DNA from: an uncultured Anaerolineae bacterium
GTDB taxonomy: Bacteria > Chloroflexota > Anaerolineae > J036 > Brachytrichaceae
Direction of reading: 5' to 3'
Assembly (NCBI GenBank): GCA_937927775.1
Contig: CALBEF010000021.1
Location: forward strand, 1-64,000
Length of the DNA: 64,000 nt
The notes beneath the pieces are model-generated. The model saw nothing but the letters and a program-made list of their open reading frames with translations, made no database searches and was not told the DNA's origin. Positions 1 through 7,576 of the stretch are shown piece by piece; within the stretch, counting starts at the first letter, position 1; every line of letters starts with the position of its first letter. The translations under genes were made by a program, and so were the position numbers.

Positions 1-1076
1 AGCAGACGCTTGGACTTGACGCCCAGTTTCCTGGTTTTGTCGGACTTGAGCAGGTTGAGGGCGATGTGGCGAAGAACGGCGAAGTTTTCAGCCGCGTAGC
101 GCAGACGCGCGCGCGACTGATCCTCGCGGAAGGCAATGTCCAGACGCCAATGCAGGGCATTCTCCACCTCCCAATGCGAGCGGATGGCATGCGCAAGCTG
201 CTCAGCCGAGCCGGTTAAGCTGGAGCTGTAGTAGGCGGTGTTGCGCTCGACTTTGTCGCCACGCTTCCGTTCGCGTTCGACACGGCACAGGCTGCCCAAC
301 CTGGCCCAGCGGCCATCGGGGTTCAGATAGGCGATATAGGCCGGATCGTCAATCAGCACATAGCGTCGCGTCTCACTCCGCCCATGACCGTGCTCAACGG
401 TCTCAAAGGTGCTGTGTCGCACATGACGAAAGTCGGTCTGCGCCTCGCTCTCAAAAGCCTTTTGCACCTCGGCATACAGGGCCGGGTGATTCTCCTTGAG
501 AGGGAACACATAGTCTCCGCCGCGTTCCACGATGATCTGCGCGTTTTTGGTCTGGCAGTTGGCTGCGTCCACGGTCACAATGCAGCCCTGCAGCATGAGC
601 ACTTTAAGCAGTTCCGGCACGACCGCGATTTCGTTGCTGCCTTCCGGCGTGTGCTTCTGCCCGATCACCAGCCCGGCGCTGGTCGCCCAGGCGCTGATGA
701 TCTGGGCCGCCTTGCCCGACCAGCTATCCAGCGAGCCGTTGAGTTTTTTACCGTCGACGGCGATCACCTCGCCCAGCTTGAGCTGAGCCACATCACGCAC
801 CCAGTTCAAGAAGCACGCCTGGAACTGCGCCGGATCGAGCAGCGACAGCACTCGCCCAAACGTGTCATGCGAGGGGATGCCGTTAGGCAACTCCAGAAAC
901 GTGCGAAACCACGCTTCTTTGGCCTTCCCAAACGCCTCCATTTCGGTAAAGTGCTCGGCGCCGCAGATCACGGCGCTTAGTGCAATGACCAGGATATCGA
1001 TGAGCTTGTGTTGGCGTGTCCGCTCAACACGTGGGTCTACCAGGATGCTGAAGTGAGCGTGAATACTTGTGTCCAT
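1..1076 (-). CDS. ISAs1-family transposase (3' end missing)
   Basis: DDE transposase that would catalyse movement of its own IS. The frame is open from ATG at 1076 to the window edge: 358 codons with no stop, so the gene looks intact but is cut off at its C terminus. The catalytic residues are visible: first Asp in IAVDGKKLNGS, second in VTVDAANCQTKNAQ, and Glu in a HWEVENALHWRLDIAF block followed by EDQSRAR. The last readable residues (AENFAVLRHIALNLLK) are the usual C-terminal signature of this family, so only a few dozen residues are probably missing. Orientation is away from the puf operon. Confidence 0.9.
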   Translation of the reverse strand, partial: MDTSIHAHFSILVDPRVERTRQHKLIDILVIALSAVICGAEHFTEMEAFGKAKEAWFRTFLELPNGIPSHDTFGRVLSLLDPAQFQACFLNWVRDVAQLKLGEVIAVDGKKLNGSLDSWSGKAAQIISAWATSAGLVIGQKHTPEGSNEIAVVPELLKVLMLQGCIVTVDAANCQTKNAQIIVERGGDYVFPLKENHPALYAEVQKAFESEAQTDFRHVRHSTFETVEHGHGRSETRRYVLIDDPAYIAYLNPDGRWARLGSLCRVERERKRGDKVERNTAYYSSSLTGSAEQLAHAIRSHWEVENALHWRLDIAFREDQSRARLRYAAENFAVLRHIALNLLKSDKTRKLGVKSKRL

Positions 1077-1128
1077 GCTGCTATTAGACCGCAGTCCGTC
1101 CCCATGTTTATGTGATGCGTTAGCCCTG
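1..1128 (-). mobile_element. ISAs1-family insertion sequence, cut by the window edge
   Basis: Most of the element is one transposase gene read leftward; its 3' part and far end lie outside the window. The end inside the window is placed near 1128 because the minus strand there begins CAGGGCTAACGCATCAC, which I recall as resembling ISAs1-type terminal repeats. The other terminus cannot be seen, so no inverted-repeat pair or target duplication could be checked. The puf promoter (-35 at 1148) starts about 20 bp beyond this end. Confidence 0.6.
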
Positions 1129-1147
1129 CGGCCAGACGGCCAGCCAG

Positions 1148-1176
1148 TTGACAATCCTGGGCTGGGTTACTACAAT
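1148..1176 (+). promoter_or_regulatory. sigma-70 promoter for the puf operon
   Basis: TTGACA at 1148-1153 and TACAAT at 1171-1176, separated by exactly 17 bp: full -35 consensus and 5/6 at -10. Transcription would start near 1183, giving a leader of about 80 nt before pufB. It lies between the IS end and the first light-harvesting gene and is the only strong promoter seen upstream of pufBALMC. Confidence 0.75.
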
Positions 1177-1263
1177 TATCAGTGCGTCCCCTCTCACAGG
1201 ATCATGCAAACGAGGTGCAGTAAGGCGCCGAAGCATGTTCAAACTTTATAGGAGGCAACACAG

Positions 1264-1419
1264 ATGAACGATCAGGTACCGGCGAAGTGGAAGTCGCTGT
1301 TCACGAATGAAGAGTGGCTGGAGCACCAGTTGGTCGTGTACGGCTCGTGGGCGTTCTTTGCCGTCGCGGTCATTCTCCACATCGTCTTCTTCAGCGTGAA
1401 GCCGTGGGTTACCCAGTAG
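1264..1419 (+). CDS. pufB: light-harvesting protein beta subunit (51 aa)
   Basis: Beta polypeptide of the antenna around the reaction centre; one membrane helix that binds bacteriochlorophyll. Translating 1264-1419 gives 51 residues: a polar N terminus with an EEWLEHQLVVYG segment, a helix at about residues 23-43, and a C-terminal KPWV. His39 in AVILHIVFF is the expected bacteriochlorophyll ligand, and a second His lies 18 residues earlier (His21), the spacing typical of beta chains. AGGAGG at 1250-1255 is the ribosome site. It is the first gene of pufB-A-L-M-C, 60 nt before pufA. Too short for ordinary ORF length filters. Confidence 0.93.
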   Translation: MNDQVPAKWKSLFTNEEWLEHQLVVYGSWAFFAVAVILHIVFFSVKPWVTQ

Positions 1420-1479
1420 AGACGGAAAGTCTCTCCAGCCTGCTTGTGTGAATCGCATGCAGAAAGGGAAAAGGCAGAC

Positions 1480-1611
1480 ATGAAAGAATCCAAGTATCTG
1501 GAATTCCGCACGACTCTGATTCTCTACATGGTGCTCGGAGCGGTGATGGCCCTGCTGATCCACTTTGTGGTGCTCAGCTCGGACTACAACACCTTCTGGC
1601 TCAGCAAGTAG
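1480..1611 (+). CDS. pufA: light-harvesting protein alpha subunit (43 aa)
   Basis: Alpha polypeptide pairing with PufB in the antenna ring. The 43 residues comprise a short charged N terminus (MKESKYLEFRT), one hydrophobic helix at about 12-33 with His28 in ALLIHFVVL as the likely bacteriochlorophyll ligand, and a short aromatic tail. The start is weakly marked: AAAGG about 5 nt upstream and no full Shine-Dalgarno. It follows pufB in the same orientation and is separated from pufL by a 275-nt gap holding a long-range hairpin. Position and paired helices leave little doubt about the call. Confidence 0.9.
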   Translation: MKESKYLEFRTTLILYMVLGAVMALLIHFVVLSSDYNTFWLSK

Positions 1612-1630
1612 TCTCTTAGTTATTATTGTT

Positions 1631-1711
1631 GCCGGCGAGTCGGCAGGGTCTCCTGGTGCGCGGTCGAGAAGGGTGAGAGAGGGCGTCGGGAGAATGGGTC
1701 GATTCGCCGGC
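1631..1711 (+). terminator. hairpin in the pufA-pufL gap
   Basis: Arms 1631-1642 (GCCGGCGAGTCG) and 1700-1711 (CGATTCGCCGGC) pair over 12 bp with one G-U, enclosing 57 nt. No U-tract follows, so it is more likely an mRNA 3'-end stabiliser or partial terminator than a full stop. In purple bacteria a hairpin at the same place lets pufBA mRNA outlast pufLM mRNA; that role here is inference. The rest of 1612-1886 shows no gene. Confidence 0.5.
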
Positions 1712-1886
1712 ATTATCGTAACTCGCACAGTCAACAGTTCATTGCGAGCGTGCGCCGGCCGAGCCAGAGGGAGTTCAGTACAACCGAACGCGATTATCCC
1801 TGATCATTTGTTTGCTCAGCCAGTCCTCCCCGGCTCCCGCGAACCACACTCGCCCTGCAAGATGCAACCTCATAAGGAGACGAGCG

Positions 1887-2741
1887 ATGCTTTCATTTGA
1901 AGCAAAGTATCGTCGTGAGGCGATGGACGTCCCCGGCATGCCGCTGTTGGGGCTGGGCCTGCTTAAGTTCTGGGTAGGCCGGTTCTATATCGGTTTCTGG
2001 GGCCTTATCGCGCTTCTGTTTGGTCTGATTGGAGCTGGTGTCTGGTTCTGGCGCGTTGTTCTTCTCGACGCCACTCGCACCGGGAATCCAATCATCAACT
2101 TCGTGCGCGGCCAAATTGAAGTGCCATCGCCTGACGTCGGCCTGGGATTAACCACTGATCCATCGAAAGGTTTGTGGTGGCTGGTGGTTATGTTCTGCGC
2201 CACCATCACGTTCATCGCCTGGATGATGCGCCAGGTGGATATTTCGCGCATGTTGAAGATGGGCTACCAGGTGCCCATCGCATTCGGCGTTGCTGTGTCG
2301 GCCTGGGTGACCATCCAGATCGTGCGCCCTATTCTGCTCGGCCACTGGTCAGAGGGTTTCCCCCTCGGCGTGATGGCCCATCTGGACTGGTTGTCGGTCT
2401 TTGGCTATCGCTTCTTCAACTTCTACTACAACCCATTCCACGCGCTGGGCATTGCTCTGTTGTTCGGCAGCGGTCTGGTGCTGTCTCTGCACGGCGCAAC
2501 CATTCTCAGCGCCGCCGGCAGGAAGAAGGAAGGCGTCACAGAGCATAATATCAACGTGTTCTACTGGGACTTCCTGGGCTATAGCATCGGCGAGATCGGC
2601 ATTCACCGCCTGGCCTTCTGGACGGCGCTGATGTGTGTGTTGCTCAGCAACCTGTGTCTGGTGCTGTCCGGCACCCTGGTTCAGGACTGGAGCGCATTCT
2701 GGAACTTCTGGAACAAACTCCCGTTCTGGAGCGGATTCTAA
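1887..2741 (+). CDS. pufL: photosynthetic reaction centre L subunit
   Basis: L subunit of the type II reaction centre: five membrane helices holding half of the special pair, the active-branch pheophytin and quinone. ATG 1887 is chosen over the upstream ATG at 1812 because AAGGAG lies 7 nt before it; the product is 284 aa. Visible ligands: His of HLDW (accessory bacteriochlorophyll, L153 in purple numbering), His of YYNPFH (special pair, L173), His of LHGATIL (iron, L190) and His of IGIHR (iron, L230). It is a separate gene, not fused to pufM as in Roseiflexus. 13 nt separate it from pufM. Confidence 0.97.
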   Translation: MLSFEAKYRREAMDVPGMPLLGLGLLKFWVGRFYIGFWGLIALLFGLIGAGVWFWRVVLLDATRTGNPIINFVRGQIEVPSPDVGLGLTTDPSKGLWWLVVMFCATITFIAWMMRQVDISRMLKMGYQVPIAFGVAVSAWVTIQIVRPILLGHWSEGFPLGVMAHLDWLSVFGYRFFNFYYNPFHALGIALLFGSGLVLSLHGATILSAAGRKKEGVTEHNINVFYWDFLGYSIGEIGIHRLAFWTALMCVLLSNLCLVLSGTLVQDWSAFWNFWNKLPFWSGF

Positions 2742-2754
2742 GTAGGAGGCAGCC

Positions 2755-3669
2755 ATGGCATCAGAGATAACGCGCGTTGAATCGGCTGACTGGCGGACGA
2801 CCAGGCGCTTCTACCTCAAGTTCCTCGAAGGATTGGCCGACACGCAGATCGGCCCGATCTACATCGGGGTATGGGGCGTCTTTGCGCTGTTCTTTTTCGC
2901 CATCACCGTTTTTGTCATTCTGTTTGGGTATCTCCAGCAGGTGGGATATAACCCCATCCTGTTCGTGCGGGAGTTCCCTGTGTTGAGCGTCGAGCCGCCG
3001 GCCCCCGGCTATGGCCTCAAGCTTGCGCCGTTGGCGGAGGGTGGATACTGGCAGATTGCCACGTTCTTCCTGACGCTGTCGATCGTGTTTTGGCTTATCC
3101 GCATCTGGTCGCGCGCCATCGCCAATGGGCTGCGCCCGACTGTGCCCATCGTCTTCACGTCTGCCATCTTCCTGTACGCCGCCATCTACATCATCCACCC
3201 CATCTCGATGGGCGCCTGGAACGAAGCGCCGGGGCATGGTCTGCGCGCCCAGCTCGTGTGGGCCAATGCGTTCAGCATCAAGTACGGCAACTTCTACTAC
3301 AACCCGTTCCACATGGTCTCGATCTTTGGCCTGCTCGGCTCTTGTCTGTTGCTGGCTATGCACGGCGCGACCATTCTGGCGGTTGTGCGGCTGAACGCGC
3401 ATCGCGAGATCGACGAGGCTGAGAACAGCACCGAGGGCACGCACCGCGCCCAGTTGCTGTGGCGCTGGGTGATGGGCTTCAACGCGACAGCCACCAGCAT
3501 TCACACCTGGGCGATCGCCATCGCCGTAGTGTCCATGGTGACCGGCGCGCTTGGCGTCATCTTCTCCGGCACCCTCGAGCCGGACTGGTTCCAGTGGGCG
3601 TGCCGGGCCGGCATTGTGCCTGGTGTGATCCAGCCCGGCGCTGCCAACGTGGCCGCGTGTTTGCGATAG
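2755..3669 (+). CDS. pufM: photosynthetic reaction centre M subunit
   Basis: M subunit, partner of PufL; 304 aa with five membrane helices and AGGAGG just upstream of ATG 2755. Counting back from the iron-ligand His of AMHGATIL (M219), the special-pair His of NPFH falls at M202 and the Glu of HREID at M234; the second iron His is in TSIHTW. The position equal to M182, which binds the B-side accessory bacteriochlorophyll in purple bacteria as His, is Gln here (RAQLVW). Loss of that His is expected where a bacteriopheophytin replaces the pigment, as known for Chloroflexota centres. Numbering is by hand alignment from memory. Confidence 0.97.
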   Translation: MASEITRVESADWRTTRRFYLKFLEGLADTQIGPIYIGVWGVFALFFFAITVFVILFGYLQQVGYNPILFVREFPVLSVEPPAPGYGLKLAPLAEGGYWQIATFFLTLSIVFWLIRIWSRAIANGLRPTVPIVFTSAIFLYAAIYIIHPISMGAWNEAPGHGLRAQLVWANAFSIKYGNFYYNPFHMVSIFGLLGSCLLLAMHGATILAVVRLNAHREIDEAENSTEGTHRAQLLWRWVMGFNATATSIHTWAIAIAVVSMVTGALGVIFSGTLEPDWFQWACRAGIVPGVIQPGAANVAACLR

Positions 3670-3681
3670 GAGGAGCATGCC

Positions 3682-4827
3682 ATGAGCGCTCAACAAGACA
3701 CCACCCCGCAAGGGGCCATCGCTGTGTACGATGAGAAGCAGGCCGGCATCCTCCGTTTGGAAGCGTTCGGCCTCGTCGCAGTCAGCATTGTTGTGCTCGG
3801 TCTCGTTGTTCTGGCGTTTCTGTTGTCCAGGGGCCTGGCGTCGGCGTTCACGTATCGCGGTGAGCACACCTACAACTACGCCGGCATCCAGATGGTTGAC
3901 ATCAACGCCTACATTCAGCAGCGCAAGGTGCAGGTGCAGCCTGTTAGCGCCGAGGCGCTGACCGCCTACAACGAGTGGGCAAGCCAGAATCCCAGGACCG
4001 TTAATGTTCAGGTGCTGAACCAGTACCTCGGCGACGACTACAACAACACCGGCACGATCTTCAACTACATGATTACATACTTCTCCGGCGGTTTGGGGGT
4101 GAGCTGCGAGTACTGCCACAATTTGCAGAACTTCGCTGCTTATGAGCTGCCCCAAAAAACAACCGCCAAGAACATGTTAGTCATGCAGTTCGAAGTCAAC
4201 AACAAGTGGATCAACACTGTGCCCCGGCCCGAAGGCCAGCCTCTGTACCAGATTCAATGCGCCACATGCCACGTCGGCGCGCCGAAGAACTGGAACAACG
4301 CGCTGAAGGCCAGCAACCCGGCCGCGTTCGGCATTGAAGGCGGCGGCCTGCCGTATGGCTATGACATGCTCGACGAGCAGTTGCTGAAGACCCGCCCCGA
4401 CCCGCAGACCGGCGAGGTGAACTACTACAAGGTCACGGCGACTAAAGACACGCCGGCCGGCCTGAACGACACCTATCGCAACCAGAACCAGATGTATCAC
4501 CAGACGGTCGCGCTCGGCGTTGGGTGCGATTTCTGCCACTACGGCGGCTATTTCGCGTCCTACTACGTCGAGAATGGCAGCTTCAAGTGGCCGAAGGCCC
4601 AGGCCCGGCACATGATCGGTATGGTGCAGGACCTCGCCATCAACTGGTGGCCGCAGATGCAGTTCCCCGCGCCGGACACGGTCGCGCAGCCCAACTGCTA
4701 CATGTGCCACCGCGGTCTTGTCGTGCCGCCTGGCGCGTCGAACACCGCTCCCCAGCCGGCCCAGGTCAGCGCGCCGTTGATCAGGCCGCTCGAGGCGTTG
4801 CCCATCCCGAAGCCGGTGACGCCGTAA
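3682..4827 (+). CDS. pufC: tetraheme cytochrome c of the reaction centre
   Basis: Bound cytochrome that re-reduces the special pair. The 381-aa product has one N-terminal membrane helix (about residues 27-50) and no lipobox, so it is anchored by the helix, followed by a periplasmic domain. Four haem motifs are present: CEYCH (residue 142), CATCH (193), CDFCH (282) and CYMCH (339). GGAGG lies 10 nt before the ATG at 3682. It is the last gene of the pufBALMC run; a perfect hairpin follows its stop. A Pro-rich tail closes the protein. Confidence 0.96.
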   Translation: MSAQQDTTPQGAIAVYDEKQAGILRLEAFGLVAVSIVVLGLVVLAFLLSRGLASAFTYRGEHTYNYAGIQMVDINAYIQQRKVQVQPVSAEALTAYNEWASQNPRTVNVQVLNQYLGDDYNNTGTIFNYMITYFSGGLGVSCEYCHNLQNFAAYELPQKTTAKNMLVMQFEVNNKWINTVPRPEGQPLYQIQCATCHVGAPKNWNNALKASNPAAFGIEGGGLPYGYDMLDEQLLKTRPDPQTGEVNYYKVTATKDTPAGLNDTYRNQNQMYHQTVALGVGCDFCHYGGYFASYYVENGSFKWPKAQARHMIGMVQDLAINWWPQMQFPAPDTVAQPNCYMCHRGLVVPPGASNTAPQPAQVSAPLIRPLEALPIPKPVTP

Positions 4828-4843
4828 GGCGTTGAGCCGCAAC

Positions 4844-4871
4844 GCTGAGGCGCAGCCGGCTGCGCCTCAGC
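4844..4871 (+). terminator. perfect hairpin after pufC
   Basis: Thirteen-bp perfect stem (GCTGAGGCGCAGC and its complement) with a 2-nt loop, 16 nt after the pufC stop and 22 nt before the next start. No U-run follows, so it may be a processing or stability element or a weak terminator that ends the puf transcript. Confidence 0.6.
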
Positions 4872-4893
4872 CAACGTTCAACCGTCTCAGTCG

Positions 4894-6222
4894 ATGTCAA
4901 TCAACAAACGCCTGCTGCGCCTGAGCCTGTTCCAGTTCGGACTGGGGTTCAGTGTGGTCGTCTTCAACGGCGCGCTCAATCGCGTGCTGATCGCAGAGGA
5001 GGACATCCCCGCCTCGATCGTGGGCTGGCTGCTCAGCCTAAGCCTGTGGGTGGCGCCGGTGCGCGTGCTAATGGGGGTGTGGTCTGACCGCGAGAAGCGC
5101 ACGTTCGGCTTCCGCCGGCTGCCTTACATCTGGTACGGCATGATGATGGTGTTCGCGGGGTTGTCGGCTTCACCTCTGACGCTGTGGCTGCTCAGCCGCG
5201 CATCTCAGTTCGGGCCGGGACATACGCCTTTTACCATCTCTGTAGCCGTTTGCACGTTCATCTTCTTCCTGTACGCGATCGGCTCGCACATCGCCCAGAC
5301 GGCCTATCTGGCCCTCGTCACCGACCTGACGCCCAAACAGGAGCGCGGCAAAGCCGTCGCCTTCCTGTGGATCATGCTCATCATCGGCCAGATCGTCAGC
5401 GCCCTGATCATCGGCGTCTGGCTGACGGACTTCTCTCCCTTCAAGCTGATCCAGGTCATGCAGACCGGCGCAGTCGTGTTCATCGTGTTTGGCCTGGTTG
5501 CCATTTACCGTCAGGATCGCCCTGTTCACCTTGAAGAAGACCCTGAAGGCGGCGCCAAAAAGCTGTTCGCCCTGCTCTCCAAACCCGCCAACCGGCTGTT
5601 CTTCCTCATTGTGTTTGTGGGCACGCTGGGTCTCAACGCGCAGGATGTGCTGCTTGAACCCTATGGCGGCCAGGTGCTGGGCATGTCGGTCACTGAAACT
5701 ACGCGCCTGACGGCCCTGTGGGGCGTTGGGATGCTGGCGGCGATGTTGATCGCCTCGCGCGTTGTCCCACGCCTGGAATCGCCCCTGCCGGTTACGCTGG
5801 CCGGCTGCCTGATCGGCCTAACCGGTTTTCTGCTCATCAGCACCACAAGCCAGATGAAATCTGTGCCACTGTTCGCCCTTGGCGCAACCATTGTCGGGCT
5901 GGCCGGCGGCTTGTTCCTCATCTCCACCCTGTCTCTGGTGATGGGGCTGGCCGACACCAGAACAGCCGGCCTGTACGTTGGCCTGTGGGGATTGATGCAG
6001 ACCACGGCCATGGGTCTGGGCAGCATCACCGGCGGCGGCGTGCGCGACCTGGTCTTTCACACATGGGGCGATGTCACGCTGGGCTACGTCGCCGTCTACG
6101 CCGCCGAAGTCGTGTTGTTGATCGTCACGTTCGCGCTGTTGATCGCCATGCCGCGCAAGGCATTTGTGTCACGTCCAGCGGAGAAGTCCGCGTTCGCAGG
6201 CTTGACCGACATCCCCGGCTAG
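4894..6222 (+). CDS. PucC/LhaA-type (BCD family) MFS protein, copy 1
   Basis: Twelve-helix major-facilitator protein of the bacteriochlorophyll-delivery group, whose members PucC and LhaA help assemble light-harvesting complexes in purple bacteria. The 442 aa begin with a helix containing FGLGFSVVVFNGALNRVLI, and a loop with GVWSDREKRTFGFRRLPYIW matches the family signature after helix 2. It follows the pufC hairpin closely and belongs to the photosynthesis run. No clear Shine-Dalgarno precedes ATG 4894. Cargo (pigment or antenna protein) is not determined. A second member lies at 7576-9000; the two are clearly different sequences, not a recent duplication. Confidence 0.88.
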   Translation: MSINKRLLRLSLFQFGLGFSVVVFNGALNRVLIAEEDIPASIVGWLLSLSLWVAPVRVLMGVWSDREKRTFGFRRLPYIWYGMMMVFAGLSASPLTLWLLSRASQFGPGHTPFTISVAVCTFIFFLYAIGSHIAQTAYLALVTDLTPKQERGKAVAFLWIMLIIGQIVSALIIGVWLTDFSPFKLIQVMQTGAVVFIVFGLVAIYRQDRPVHLEEDPEGGAKKLFALLSKPANRLFFLIVFVGTLGLNAQDVLLEPYGGQVLGMSVTETTRLTALWGVGMLAAMLIASRVVPRLESPLPVTLAGCLIGLTGFLLISTTSQMKSVPLFALGATIVGLAGGLFLISTLSLVMGLADTRTAGLYVGLWGLMQTTAMGLGSITGGGVRDLVFHTWGDVTLGYVAVYAAEVVLLIVTFALLIAMPRKAFVSRPAEKSAFAGLTDIPG

Positions 6223-6244
6223 CCTGCAAGATGGAGGACAACGT

Positions 6245-6424
6245 ATGATATCCGGCACCGAGACCGTTCTGTGTCTCGTCTTGTTGGCTTTCGGCGCCGT
6301 CGGTTTCCTGGTCGCATTCATCTTCACCGATCGCAATGCTGTCCAGGAAAGCGGAATGCCAGAACATGCCGAGGCTGAAGTTTCTGAGCAGCCGGCAGCC
6401 AGTGCTGCCCAGTCGGAAGCCTGA
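6245..6424 (+). CDS. small single-helix membrane protein (59 aa), unrecognised
   Basis: Not recognised. ATG 6245 has GGAGG at 6233-6237, a good ribosome site, which argues the gene is real. The 59 residues hold one strongly hydrophobic helix (about residues 7-27, LCLVLLAFGAVGFLVAFIF) and an acidic Ala/Glu-rich tail. It sits 22 nt after the first PucC-like gene, on the same strand, inside the photosynthesis cluster. Single-helix accessory subunits (PufX/PufW types, subunit X of the Roseiflexus core complex) are known in reaction-centre complexes, so an accessory or assembly role is a reasonable guess from size and place, not from sequence similarity. Confidence 0.7.
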   Translation: MISGTETVLCLVLLAFGAVGFLVAFIFTDRNAVQESGMPEHAEAEVSEQPAASAAQSEA

Positions 6425-6516
6425 ACATCCAGGACGTGCAGCCGGCCTCGCGCGCTCATCAAAGCTGCCGGCCGGCTGCGCGCGCTGGAGCGCGCGCTCC
6501 CCGGCGCGCTGAACCC

Positions 6517-7038
6517 ATGTCCGAGAGCACCGATTCCATCGTCTACAGCCTGGTTGCCTGTGCAGGCACGCTGGTCCTGGCGCTGCTGGTCGTCACCTTT
6601 GTGGTGTCTGCCACTGCCCGACGCATCACCCTGCATCGCGCCCGCGTCGTCCAGGCCTGGAAGCGCCAGGGGATGCGCTTTGTGCTTGGCCCTGCCCACG
6701 CCAATTTCCTGAACCGGCCCCGCAGCATTGGCTCCGGCGGCAACGGCACACTCCTGCTCAGCGCCGACGCTCTGCGCTTTGCGCAAGTGACGCCCGACCG
6801 CGAGATTGTCATCCCGCTGCGAGACATCCGCCGCGCTGTGCTGGCGCGCGCGTTCAATGGCCGGCGCGGAGGGCCTTTCCTCATCATCGAGCGCGCCATC
6901 GGCGACCTGACCGGCTTTCAGATCGAACAACCCGAACGCTGGGCAGATGCCATCAATGCCGCGCTGGCCGGCGCGGCGTCCGGCGCTTCAGACTCATCTT
7001 CTGCGGCGCGCGCGCCCGCCCCGGCCACCGCATCCTGA
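6517..7038 (+). CDS. membrane-anchored protein with a possible PH-like domain, unrecognised
   Basis: 173 aa from ATG 6517, preferred over 6436 because the extra N terminus is Arg/Ala-rich and lacks a hydrophobic start. One N-terminal helix (about 9-30), then a cytoplasmic domain with GSGGNGTLLLSADALRF and VIPLRDIRRAVL, a pattern of short strands resembling bacterial PH/GRAM-like folds, then an Ala/Ser-rich tail. Function unknown. The coding-like codon use and position between two PucC-like genes suggest it is part of the same transcript. The PH-like idea is weak and rests on reading the strand pattern by eye. Confidence 0.6.
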   Translation: MSESTDSIVYSLVACAGTLVLALLVVTFVVSATARRITLHRARVVQAWKRQGMRFVLGPAHANFLNRPRSIGSGGNGTLLLSADALRFAQVTPDREIVIPLRDIRRAVLARAFNGRRGGPFLIIERAIGDLTGFQIEQPERWADAINAALAGAASGASDSSSAARAPAPATAS

Positions 7039-7042
7039 CGCC

Positions 7043-7576
7043 ATGTCTACCGCGCCATCCACCGGAATTGCCTCTGATTGCCTGCGCTGGCTGGTCTGCC
7101 TGCTGGCGTCTTTGTTGCGCGGATGCGGCAGCCGGCTGATTGCGCCTGGACAGGCGACGGCCGTCAGCTATAGCAGCCTGGTGCACCGTGTCCATACGCC
7201 AATCCTGATGATCGGCCTTGTGGCTCTGCTGGGCGTGTGGCGCGATCCGGCGCACCTGGCGATTGTGGTCGCCGCTGCGTTTGGCATGACCTGCCTTTTC
7301 CTCATCCAGCGTTTCTTTGACCGCGAGCGCCGGCCTGTTCAAACTATCCAGCCTCGCCATGCGCTCATCACGCACTGCCGCGCCACAGAATCGAATTCGC
7401 TCGCTCCTGTGGAATGGCGCTGCGCCATGAGCCGCTCCGGCGGCGCGCCCCCGCCCGCGCCGGCCTTTTTCGCGTCTGGTCAACTCACAGGACGCCATGC
7501 CTGCCATTCGACATCTGGCTCGCGTGGCGTCTTGTTTGTTGGTTTACCCAATCTTTTCTTTTCAGGAGGTTTGTGA
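7043..7576 (+). CDS. possible small membrane protein, unrecognised
   Basis: Open frame of 177 codons starting 4 nt after the previous stop and ending in TGATG, so its stop overlaps the ATG of the next gene. Residues 1-100 look coding, with two hydrophobic segments (about 49-65 and 70-90, then a basic RFFDRERRP). The last 75 residues are low-quality; the final FFSGGL is simply the translated ribosome site of the next gene, so the real protein may be shorter or the reading frame may have decayed. No family recognised. If real, translational coupling to the second PucC-like gene is likely. Confidence 0.4.
   Translation: MSTAPSTGIASDCLRWLVCLLASLLRGCGSRLIAPGQATAVSYSSLVHRVHTPILMIGLVALLGVWRDPAHLAIVVAAAFGMTCLFLIQRFFDRERRPVQTIQPRHALITHCRATESNSLAPVEWRCAMSRSGGAPPPAPAFFASGQLTGRHACHSTSGSRGVLFVGLPNLFFSGGL

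Noticed and set aside
384-980. Plus-strand frames at the left edge
   Set aside because: Shadows of the transposase, which is open through the window edge on the minus strand with full DDE motifs.
2761-4155. Long minus-strand frame (464 codons) over pufM and pufC
   Set aside because: Runs opposite to clear reaction-centre genes; composition is His/Arg/Val-rich as expected from the reverse of high-GC coding DNA.
3682-4827. PufC as a lipoprotein
   Set aside because: No lipobox Cys near the N terminus; the anchor is a membrane helix.
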